This document shows positions 35,159 to 41,998 of a stretch of 41,998 bases of DNA, piece by piece. The notes below the pieces were generated by a model. It did not search any database and was not told where the DNA came from. It saw nothing but the letters and a program-made list of their open reading frames with translations. Each line of letters opens with the position of its first letter. Positions within the stretch are counted from its first letter, which is position 1. The position numbers were made by a program, and so were the translations under genes. The stretch comes from a bacterium (GTDB lineage: Bacteria > Planctomycetota > SZUA-567). The stretch lies in NCBI GenBank assembly GCA_003249795.1, contig QKHZ01000178.1, positions 1 to 41,998 on the forward strand. Reading direction: 5' to 3'.

Positions 35159-36424
35159 ATGAGTCAGACGAAACACGTGCCGTTTATTTATAACCTTTTC
35201 CCACCGTTGGTGGGCGATGTCGGTAAGTGGTCGGGGCATGTCCAGCGTGCTTCCGAGATGGGTTTTAACTGGGTATTCCTGAACCCGATCCATCTGACAG
35301 GCGCTTCGGGAAGTCTGTACGCCATCCGCGAATATTTCCGCTTCAGCCCGGTCTTTTTTCCCATGGACAACTTTGATGCGCAGAAGGCCGCACTCAAGCG
35401 CTTTGTTCTTGAGAGCCGCGAGCTTGGCGTTGAGGTGATGGTCGATCTGGTTGTCAACCATACGGCTTATGACAACCCGCTGACGCGTGACCACCGAAAC
35501 TGGTATAAACTCAACGGCGACGGGTCGATTAAAAATCCGGGTGCTGCTGACGACTCGGCTCCCGGCGGTTTTGTCACCTGGGGCGACCTGAATGAAATTG
35601 ATAACGAACACTCTTCCGACCGCAACAATCTCTATGAGTATTGGTGGAAAGTCGTGAACATGTTCCTCGACTGCGGGGTACGTGGTTTTCGGTGTGATGC
35701 GGCTTATCAGGTTCCTAATGACCTGTGGCGGATGCTGATCGGGCGCGCGCGCGACCGTGTGCCGGAGGCGACATTCTTTGCTGAAAGCCTCGGCTGCTCG
35801 ATGGAACAGACCCACGGGCTGGCGGATGCCGGTCATGATTTTGTGTTCAACTCCGGCAAGTGGTGGGACTATCGTCAGGGGTGGTTTCTCGACCAGCTCG
35901 GGCAGATGGCAGGCAAGACTCGCTCGATCTGTTTCCCGGAGAGCCACGATACGCAGCGCCTTGCTGAAGAGTGGGGCGGCGATGTGGACCATGTCAAGCA
36001 GCACTACCTGTTCTCGGCGCTGATCAGTTCGGGCGTGATGATCCCGATCGGGTTTGAATACGGGTTTCATAAGAAGCCGCACGTGGTGCATACCAATCCG
36101 TACGACTATGAAGGTGCAAGTTACGACCTGACCGACTTTATCCGCGGGGTTAACAAGATCAAGCGCAGCTATCGCGTCTTTCATGAAGACAACCGCGTCG
36201 AACGCGTCGAGTCCGGCAATCACGATATCCTCGCTCTGAAAAAGACGACGCTTGACGGACAGGAAAAAGCGTTGATCCTGTTCAATCTGTGCGCCCACGA
36301 CCAGTCGGCGGATGTCAATAGTGTACTCTCGCGTGCAGGCGGTTCCGCCACTCTGGTGGTCGACGGGAAGAATCCGAATCAGGTCCGCCTGGGGCGGTTC
36401 GGTTCTGCGGTTCTTTCCCTGTAG
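35159..36424 (+). CDS. Alpha-amylase family (GH13) glycoside hydrolase or transferase
   Basis: 421 residues from ATG 35159 (GGAG six bases before). A compact GH13 barrel with region I VMVDLVVNHTAY, region II GFRCDAAYQVP (nucleophile D180), region III TFFAESLG (acid/base E209) and region IV PESHDTQR (H263, D264). There is no signal peptide, so it acts inside on alpha-1,4-glucan. N-terminal IYNLFPPLVGDVGKW and LNPIHLTGASGSLYAIREY resemble the maltosyltransferase-type GH13 enzymes more than secreted amylases. The next gene encodes a GH57 branching-type enzyme, which supports a role in glycogen synthesis or remodelling. The exact reaction cannot be fixed. Confidence 0.85.
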   Translation: MSQTKHVPFIYNLFPPLVGDVGKWSGHVQRASEMGFNWVFLNPIHLTGASGSLYAIREYFRFSPVFFPMDNFDAQKAALKRFVLESRELGVEVMVDLVVNHTAYDNPLTRDHRNWYKLNGDGSIKNPGAADDSAPGGFVTWGDLNEIDNEHSSDRNNLYEYWWKVVNMFLDCGVRGFRCDAAYQVPNDLWRMLIGRARDRVPEATFFAESLGCSMEQTHGLADAGHDFVFNSGKWWDYRQGWFLDQLGQMAGKTRSICFPESHDTQRLAEEWGGDVDHVKQHYLFSALISSGVMIPIGFEYGFHKKPHVVHTNPYDYEGASYDLTDFIRGVNKIKRSYRVFHEDNRVERVESGNHDILALKKTTLDGQEKALILFNLCAHDQSADVNSVLSRAGGSATLVVDGKNPNQVRLGRFGSAVLSL

Positions 36425-36625
36425 GCAACCTGCTTTTCCGGTCGGGCAGGCCGGGGTGGGGGTGGCAATGGGGAGAGGAAGCGTTGCGGCTTTCGGCTGA
36501 ATCAATCGCAAGAGAGGTTCGTCTGGGGACTCAGCTGCAGCGGAAACATGGAATGACGGGCAGGAAGGAAGACGACAGTCGTTATGGCAAACGGGGAACT
36601 CCCCGGCAAGAAAGGGTGGCAGTCA

Positions 36626-39103
36626 ATGGGCAATCAGCAAGCAGACAAATCTGAACCGGTCGAAGAGTCCACATGTGGTTGCGGGGGGCTGTGCCCGTCC
36701 GAATCCGCTGCAGTTACTGAAAGTAGCGCGGAAAAGGCGGCTGGCGGTGAGGGTTGTTGCTGCGCGTCCTGTGAACCTGAAGCCGAGAAAAAACAGACGC
36801 CTGCTGTAACGGGTCAAGACTCCGCGTTGTCGGACGGAATGGGCCGGATGCCGGATGGTGACAGGCCGACGTCCATGCCGGAAGAGTTGGGAGAGGCGGA
36901 TGCCGATGGACTGCAACCCAATCCGGTTGTGACCGATCCTGACACGGGCGAAAAGATTACGCTCGACTATAAGCTGCTTTTGCAGGAACCATACCTTGAT
37001 CAATATTACAATGAAACGTTTTTCTATCTGATCCCGAAAGATCCGGAAAGCATTCTCGCGATCTGGGAAGTCGGGCAGACCACGCGCGATGAACTGGCGA
37101 AAAAATTCGGTGACGATTTCTTTAATCATAATCATTTGATCATGCGTGTGTATCAGGTGACCGGTGTTGACTTTGACGGCTTCAATGCAAATGAAGTGTT
37201 CGAGGTTTCCGACTGGCTTGATGATAAACTTCAATATTGGCTGTCTGTCGGTAGCGGCAATGACTATGTTGCTGAAATTGGATACCGCGCCGACGGCACG
37301 AGTTTCTTCGAAAAGGTTGCTCGCTCCAATACGGTGTTTGCGCCCAAAGGCTATACTGAAACGCAGGAAAAGTACGCCGAGTGGTCGACTATTGACGTCG
37401 ATCCGAACAATGTCGAACTGACGGCCGAGGCAGGTGACTGGCGCATCAACCAGTTCAACTATTGGAAAAAGCGTACGCACGCGGCTCCGGAAGAAAAAGG
37501 TTACTGGTCGCTGGTGTTGCACCAGCACCTGCCGTTTGTGCATCATCCGGAATACAATGTCCCGTTGGAAGAGCAGTGGTTCTGTGAGGCTGTGGTATCA
37601 GTCTATACGCAGCTCTTGAACATGTTCTGGAAATTGGAGCGCGACAAGGTTGATTTTCGTCTGGCGCTGAGCCTGACGCCGAGCCTGCTGTCGATGATGC
37701 AGGACGATGAGATCAAGATGCGCGTGGCGCGTCACATCGACAACCTGATCGAACTCGCCACCCGCGAGCGCGACAACTCCCGCGGACAGGCCTACTATGA
37801 TACGGTCGAGCAGACCCTGCACCGTTTCTGGGTTGCCAAAGAAGTGTTTGAAGCGTATGACGGCGACCTGACGCGGGGGTATCGAGATTTTCAGAACATG
37901 GGCAAGATCGAGATCATCACATGCCCCGCCACGCATATGGTGCTGCCGCTGTTCAAGCATTTTCCCGAAGCGGTGCGTGCAGAACTGCAGACCGCGTGCC
38001 GTCAGTATGAGCGCGTGTTCGGACGCTGGCCGCGCGGGATCTGGCTGCCGGAAAACGCGTACACCCCGGGTGTGGACAAGTTCCTCGCAGAGGAAGGCAT
38101 CAAGTGGTTCCTCGTCAACAGCAACGGCATCGACGAAGGCGATACGAAGTCGTTCTTCGGAACCGATGGTCCGGTGATTACACCGAACGGCGTGGCATGT
38201 TTTGGGATCGATCAGGAAACGCGCGCGCAGGTGTGGAGCCGTGAGGGCGGGTATCCCGGGCATCCGAACTATAAGGAATGGTATCGCGATCTCGGGTACG
38301 AAGCCGACTGGGATTATCTGCCGGATTATTTCAAGACCGCCAACGTCCGCCGCAATACCGGCCTGAAATACTACCGCATCACCGCCAAAGGCGCTGACCT
38401 TGCGCATAAGGATTATTATAAGCCGCTGTGGGCGCAAGGCACCATTGACGAGCAGGCCAGCCAGTTTGTGTATTATCGCGGAGCAAAAGCCAATCACGCC
38501 TTCGGTGCAAATGGCGGCCGCAAGTCGGTTGTCGTTTCTGCGTATGACGCGGAGCTCTTCGGCCACTGGTGGGAAGAGGGGCCTGAGTGGATCGAGCAGG
38601 TTTTCCGCAAGATGTGCTGTGACCAAACCGAAGTCCGTCCGGTGACCCCGAGCGAGTATCTGGGAGAGCACAACACGCACCAGAAGATGACTCCGGGCGC
38701 AAGCAGCTGGGGTAAGAAAGACTATTTCCATACATGGGTGCTTGACCGCGAGTATCAGCCCAACTGCTGGGTGTACCGCCATATTTACCGCTTGTGCGGA
38801 CAGATGATCGATCTGGCAACCGAGCATAAAAAAGAGACCGATCCGGTGATCAAACGCGCACTGAATCAGGCCGCACGCAGTTTGCTGTTGGCGATTGCCT
38901 CCGACTGGGGCTTCCTGATCGAAACGGGGCAGGCCATCCGTTACTCCGAACTGCAGATCACCCGCCATATCGACCGCACGAAAGAACTTCTGCGGCAGAT
39001 TCGGGAGAAAGACATCAATATGGTCTATCTGAACACGCTTGAGCGGGCAGACAATATTTTCAAAGATCGCGACATGGATTACCGTGTTTTTTGTCGCGCA
39101 TAA
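36626..39103 (+). CDS. DUF4912-GH57 1,4-alpha-glucan branching-type enzyme
   Basis: 825 residues from ATG 36626 (AAGGGTGG upstream); ATG 36584 is an alternative. The N-terminal tail is Cys-rich (CGCGGLC and CCCASC), then acidic. A DUF4912 domain (about 120-240; FYLIPKDPESILAIWEVG, VYQVTGVDFDG) precedes the GH57 barrel, which begins YWSLVLHQHLPFVHHPEY. Catalytic residues expected for GH57 branching enzymes are seen: nucleophile E476 in GIWLPENAY and acid D641 in YDAELFGHWWEEGPEW. The last part (WVYRHIYRLCGQMIDLA to the end) is the helical C-terminal region. The enzyme forms alpha-1,6 branches in glycogen. It follows the GH13 gene. Confidence 0.88.
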   Translation: MGNQQADKSEPVEESTCGCGGLCPSESAAVTESSAEKAAGGEGCCCASCEPEAEKKQTPAVTGQDSALSDGMGRMPDGDRPTSMPEELGEADADGLQPNPVVTDPDTGEKITLDYKLLLQEPYLDQYYNETFFYLIPKDPESILAIWEVGQTTRDELAKKFGDDFFNHNHLIMRVYQVTGVDFDGFNANEVFEVSDWLDDKLQYWLSVGSGNDYVAEIGYRADGTSFFEKVARSNTVFAPKGYTETQEKYAEWSTIDVDPNNVELTAEAGDWRINQFNYWKKRTHAAPEEKGYWSLVLHQHLPFVHHPEYNVPLEEQWFCEAVVSVYTQLLNMFWKLERDKVDFRLALSLTPSLLSMMQDDEIKMRVARHIDNLIELATRERDNSRGQAYYDTVEQTLHRFWVAKEVFEAYDGDLTRGYRDFQNMGKIEIITCPATHMVLPLFKHFPEAVRAELQTACRQYERVFGRWPRGIWLPENAYTPGVDKFLAEEGIKWFLVNSNGIDEGDTKSFFGTDGPVITPNGVACFGIDQETRAQVWSREGGYPGHPNYKEWYRDLGYEADWDYLPDYFKTANVRRNTGLKYYRITAKGADLAHKDYYKPLWAQGTIDEQASQFVYYRGAKANHAFGANGGRKSVVVSAYDAELFGHWWEEGPEWIEQVFRKMCCDQTEVRPVTPSEYLGEHNTHQKMTPGASSWGKKDYFHTWVLDREYQPNCWVYRHIYRLCGQMIDLATEHKKETDPVIKRALNQAARSLLLAIASDWGFLIETGQAIRYSELQITRHIDRTKELLRQIREKDINMVYLNTLERADNIFKDRDMDYRVFCRA

Positions 39104-39332
39104 CGGCTTGATGCGTTTATACTGAATGCAGGTGAGGGCAGGTTCCTGAGGGTCTTGAGTTGCCGGTGGATACTGTTGCGTGGGCAGGCGTAGCGGATGA
39201 AAATGGCGTATTCACGGCCGGGAGTGGCGTTTTATGGTGGCTTGCGATTGTCCGCTGATCTTGCGTATGTAAGCGGTCTCCGCATCGATCACTGCCACAG
39301 AACCTTGTAATGGATTTCTTCAGGAGTACAGG

Positions 39333-40553
39333 ATGTCGCAATCCGCTGACTCGGAAGAGTGTGCCGGGCGTATCCTCGTGGTTGAGGATGATGTGACCAC
39401 GGCCGAGTCCTTATGCCAGTTGCTGGCCATTGTCGGTTTTGAATTCCTCCGGGCAACGGATCTGGCGGCGGCGCGCAATATCCTGTCCAAACCGGATCAT
39501 GGCTGCTGTCTGGTGTTGCTGGACTTGGTGCTGCCGGATGGTGACGGGCTGGATTTCCTGCGTTGGATTCGAGCAACCATTCCGGGCGGTGAGCCTTTAC
39601 CCGTGATTGTTGTCACGTCGAAAGATTCGATGATGGATCGGGTCGCCGCGTTGGAATCAGGCGCCTCCGACTATGTCACAAAGCCTTTTCATCTTGTCGA
39701 GTTGCGCGCCAGGATCAGTGCGGCACTGCGGGAGACCGCGTTACGCCGCCAGATCGCCGAAAACTTGGAAAATACGCAGCAGTCGTTGCGCGAACAGAAA
39801 CGGTTGTCGACGCAACTGGAAGAAACAAACCAGAAACTGCTGCATATCAGTGAAGTCAAAGACCAGTTCATCGGTATCGCTTCCCACGATTTGCGCAGTC
39901 CCCTGACAAATGTCAAAGGATATACCGAGTTGTTGCTGCACGGCGCGATGGGCAATATTGACCAGCAACAGTCGGATGCGCTCCGGATTATCCTGAGAAA
40001 CACCGATCATCTGCTCGGGATTCTGAATAATCTGCTGGATGTCAGCCGGATTGATTCGGGGACGATGAATCTGAATCTTGTGACAGACGATATCTGCGCG
40101 CTTGTCCGGATTGCCGTCAAATCGATCGAAGCGCGTGCGCAGGAAAAGGGGATTGCGCTGGCATCGGAGATTCCTGCCAGTCAGTTGATGATCGAATGTG
40201 ATACAGACCGGATTCTGTCTGTTGTTGAAAATCTGCTGTCAAATGCTGTGAAATTCTGTATGCGCGGCGATCAGGTGCGTGTGAAGGTCGATCGTCATGA
40301 GGACGGGGTTTTTATCGAGGTGAATGATGACGGTCCCGGCATTCCGGAACATGAACAAGCGAAAGTGTTTTCACGCTTCTGCAAACTTTCGGTAAGGCCC
40401 ACTGGTGGCGAAAAAAGCACGGGGCTTGGTTTGGCGCTCGTGAAGAGTTTTGTCGAAATGCATGGCGGCACCGTCAGCTTTATCAGTGCCGAGGGGAAGG
40501 GCACGGCCTTTCGAATCTACCTTCCGGCTGTTCTGCCGCAATGCGCACAATAA
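39333..40553 (+). CDS. REC domain-histidine kinase hybrid protein
   Basis: 406 residues; CAGGAG seven bases before ATG 39333. A receiver domain (about 13-130, D64 in LLDLVLPDGDG, KPFHLVE) is followed by a coiled coil (about 140-175), HisKA with H185 in IASHDLRSPLTNVKGY, and HATPase (N box LSNAVKFC, G1 NDDGPGIPE, G2 GLGLALVKSF). There is no membrane helix, so the signal comes through phosphorylation of the N-terminal REC by another kinase or from a cytoplasmic ligand. REC-HK proteins are usually intermediate nodes in multi-step relays. The output partner is not adjacent; the HD-GYP regulator and CheY-like protein in this window are candidates only. Confidence 0.92.
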   Translation: MSQSADSEECAGRILVVEDDVTTAESLCQLLAIVGFEFLRATDLAAARNILSKPDHGCCLVLLDLVLPDGDGLDFLRWIRATIPGGEPLPVIVVTSKDSMMDRVAALESGASDYVTKPFHLVELRARISAALRETALRRQIAENLENTQQSLREQKRLSTQLEETNQKLLHISEVKDQFIGIASHDLRSPLTNVKGYTELLLHGAMGNIDQQQSDALRIILRNTDHLLGILNNLLDVSRIDSGTMNLNLVTDDICALVRIAVKSIEARAQEKGIALASEIPASQLMIECDTDRILSVVENLLSNAVKFCMRGDQVRVKVDRHEDGVFIEVNDDGPGIPEHEQAKVFSRFCKLSVRPTGGEKSTGLGLALVKSFVEMHGGTVSFISAEGKGTAFRIYLPAVLPQCAQ

Positions 40554-40636
40554 GACAACAAGGCACAAATTTCATTTCGCTCAAGCTCAAATTTTCTTGT
40601 CTGTATCCATAAAACTAAAAAGATTTTGGTCTGGCG

Positions 40637-40664
40637 TTGACGGGGTGGCGTTTTACGGTAAACT
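40637..40664 (+). promoter_or_regulatory. Candidate promoter of the ThiI-like gene
   Basis: TTGACG (40637-40642), 16-bp spacer, TAAACT (40659-40664), about 50 bp before ATG 40715. The -35 is good and the -10 moderate. Confidence 0.45.
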
Positions 40665-40714
40665 CATACAATCCTTATAGGATTTTTGTTATCGTAATGC
40701 GTGGAGTCATTTTC

Positions 40715-41752
40715 ATGTCGCAATCCCGTTCTTGTATTGCTCTTGTCTCTGGTGGACTTGACAGTCTTTTAGCCGTTCGGATCATGGTGTTGCAGGGAAT
40801 CCGTGTCATTGCATATCATGGAAACACCGTGTTTCATGGAAAAATCATTACTGACGATGACATCGCACGAGAGAACGAGGCGATGGCCCATCGCTTGCGT
40901 AAACTTGGCGTTAGCGATGTGATTTTTCACGACCAGTCGGATGCGATGGTGGATATGACAAAAAATCCCCGTTACGGTTATGGGAAAAATTTGAACGCGT
41001 GCATCGATTGCCGTATCCTGACGATTGCGTGTGCAAAGCGCGTGATGGAGGAGCAGAAGGCGGACTTTCTCGTCTCTGGCGAAGTCATTGGCCAGCGTCC
41101 GAAAAGCCAGACGCGCTCGTCAATGCTGGCGGTCGACAAGGCGGTGCGTGAGCTTGGGATTGGCGGGTTGTTTCTGCGTCCGTTATCGGCGAAGCTGCTC
41201 GATCCGACCGTACCCGAGCAGCAGGGGTGGGTTGACCGGGAGCAGTTGTACGACTTTGCAGGCCGAGGCCGTAATGCGCAGATGGAACTGGCTGGGCAGA
41301 TCGGCTTGGTGGACTACCCCGGCCCCGGCGGCGGGTGTCTATTGACTGATCCTGGTTACTGCAGGCGGCTGAAGGATTTGATTGATCATCATCCGCAGTG
41401 GGGTGCACAAGACGCGCGGATTCTGAAGGTCGGCCGGTTGATCCGGATTGATGACGAGTCGGTTATTATTGCCAGCCGCAACAATGGTGAGAACAAGATT
41501 CTGATCTCGTTTGCGCGGGAGTCTGACTTGCTGGTGGTGACGGCGGTGAACCCCGGCGCGGTGATCCTCCTGCGCGGCCCACAGACCGAGGAGCGTGTCC
41601 GGATTGCCGCAGGGCTTGCAGTGCATTATTCAAAAAACCGGCTGGCAGGCCGTGCGCCGGTGCGGACGAGCGGTACGGAAACGCCAAAGCTGTTGGGCGA
41701 GTTCGACCGGGTTGATCCGTCTGAGGCAGGACAGATGTTCCGCGGCGACTGA
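40715..41752 (+). CDS. ThiI-like PP-loop ATP pyrophosphatase, probable tRNA thiolation protein
   Basis: 345 residues from ATG 40715 (GGAG eight bases upstream). The PP-loop SGGLDS (12-17) activates a substrate with ATP. CIDC (C96, C99) followed by RILTIACAKRVMEE, then FLVSGEVIGQRPKSQ, FLRPLSAKLLDPTVPE, GRGRNAQMELA and GGGCLLTDPGYCRRL form a well-known conserved set in proteins annotated as tRNA 4-thiouridine synthase-like or thiouridylase-like. It lacks the THUMP and rhodanese domains of full ThiI, and a separate C-terminal domain (about 230-345) follows. The role in sulfur transfer to tRNA is inferred from the family, not shown here. Confidence 0.8.
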   Translation: MSQSRSCIALVSGGLDSLLAVRIMVLQGIRVIAYHGNTVFHGKIITDDDIARENEAMAHRLRKLGVSDVIFHDQSDAMVDMTKNPRYGYGKNLNACIDCRILTIACAKRVMEEQKADFLVSGEVIGQRPKSQTRSSMLAVDKAVRELGIGGLFLRPLSAKLLDPTVPEQQGWVDREQLYDFAGRGRNAQMELAGQIGLVDYPGPGGGCLLTDPGYCRRLKDLIDHHPQWGAQDARILKVGRLIRIDDESVIIASRNNGENKILISFARESDLLVVTAVNPGAVILLRGPQTEERVRIAAGLAVHYSKNRLAGRAPVRTSGTETPKLLGEFDRVDPSEAGQMFRGD

Positions 41753-41762
41753 TACCGCGGGG

Positions 41763-41783
41763 CCGAGGGGATTTTCCCCTCGG
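41763..41783. terminator. GC-rich hairpin after the ThiI-like gene
   Basis: Perfect 9-bp stem CCGAGGGGA (41763-41771) / TCCCCTCGG (41775-41783) with a three-base loop, ten bases after the stop. No T run follows. Confidence 0.5.
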
Positions 41784-41824
41784 GCTCCCCTTTGGCGCAC
41801 CACGCGTTGCGTGACGCGCAGATC

Positions 41825-41847
41825 CGCCACGGCAGAATGCCGTGGCG
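41825..41847. terminator. Second GC-rich hairpin between convergent genes
   Basis: Perfect 10-bp stem CGCCACGGCA (41825-41834) / TGCCGTGGCG (41838-41847) with a GAA loop. A shorter CACGC-GTT-GCGTG stem lies just before it near 41801. They may terminate or stabilise transcripts of the two converging genes. Confidence 0.5.
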
Positions 41848-41901
41848 TCAGTCGTCAATCCGGGCCGATGAACGTCCCTGATTGACAGGTTCTACCTGAG
41901 T

Positions 41902-41998
41902 TTATCCAGAACGAAAAAAGGAGCCTTGCGCTTTGAGCGGCAGAAACGACTCCTCACCATCGCGTTGGGCCAATGTCACGCGTGCCTTGAGAAATTCA
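41902..41998 (-). CDS. 3' end of an unidentified minus-strand gene (partial)
   Basis: On the minus strand an open frame enters from the right edge and ends at a TAA (41904-41902), giving a 31-residue C-terminus with FLKARVTLAQRDGEESFLPL and KAQGSFFRSG. The amino-acid make-up looks coding and it faces convergent hairpins, but the piece is too short to name. A faint likeness to MoeA-type C-terminal strands is not enough to call it. Confidence 0.4.
   Translation of the reverse strand, partial: EFLKARVTLAQRDGEESFLPLKAQGSFFRSG

Noticed and set aside
37598-38968. Long open frame of 456 codons on the minus strand inside the GH57 gene
   Set aside because: It is antisense to a well-conserved enzyme and its translation shows no recognisable family. 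Similar long antisense frames occur opposite GH13 (34940-36511), hydA (10551-11744) and the chorismate-synthase-like gene (16225-17400), as expected from the codon make-up of GC-rich genes.
41902-41998. MoeA C-terminus on the minus strand
   Set aside because: The likeness is limited to a few residues of a 31-residue fragment and the end is shorter than in MoeA, so it is left unidentified.

Overview
The window is a dense stretch of bacterial chromosome (about 28 protein genes, moderately high GC, short intergenic gaps, intrinsic terminators, sigma70-like promoters). The organism looks like an anaerobic, fermentative, saccharolytic bacterium. Support comes from a complete electron-bifurcating [FeFe]-hydrogenase set (hydC-hydB-hydA), a sensory [FeFe]-hydrogenase with a SpoIIE-type phosphatase, a Rex redox repressor, a membrane pyrophosphatase, two sialate-O-acetylesterase-type enzymes and glycogen-type alpha-glucan enzymes. 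The mix, especially the SIAE-type esterases and a glycosidase-like TIM-barrel protein, suggests the PVC group (Kiritimatiellota, Lentisphaerota or relatives). This is an inference from gene content; no rRNA or marker phylogeny is available in the window.

Layout. 1-5300: the 3' end of rpmG (L33), a PilZ-like membrane protein with a Ser/Thr-rich linker, a pteridine-reductase-like SDR, an AHL-lactonase-family metallohydrolase and a REC-REC-HD-GYP response regulator. 5300-7000: a secreted SIAE esterase. 7200-15700 (minus strand): rex, hydC, hydB, hydA, then a strong terminator, then the sensory hydrogenase hydS overlapping a SpoIIE phosphatase gene. 16243-17583: a chorismate-synthase-family protein with altered active-site residues. 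17704-19683: a second SIAE, without signal peptide and with an inserted carbohydrate-binding-like region. 20020-22470: membrane pyrophosphatase.

23075-25843: a CheY-like regulator followed by four small membrane-protein genes that form two paralogous pairs of unknown function. 25980-29752: a glycosidase-like protein, gap (highly expressed codon style, clear promoter and terminator) and a stand-alone MetH-reactivation-domain protein. 30155-34953: a Tat-exported amidase lipoprotein, a ComEC-like channel protein with a degenerate C-terminal domain, and alanine racemase. 35159-39103: a GH13 enzyme and a DUF4912-GH57 branching-type enzyme (alpha-glucan metabolism). 39333-41752: a REC-histidine kinase and a ThiI-like PP-loop protein. 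The right edge carries hairpins and the 3' end of an unidentified minus-strand gene.

How it fits together: gap makes NADH, HydABC re-oxidises NADH together with reduced ferredoxin to H2, Rex is the likely NADH/NAD+ sensor of this operon, and HydS plus the SpoIIE phosphatase are a likely second, hydrogen- or redox-responsive layer. The membrane pyrophosphatase would recover energy from PPi. The most unusual items are the chorismate-synthase-like protein lacking a catalytic His, the twin paralogous membrane cassette, the ComEC with a decayed lactamase-like domain, the HydA C-terminal extension that looks like a cluster-less ferredoxin fold, a dispersed hairpin repeat, and paired ATATCGATAT palindromes at the rex promoter.
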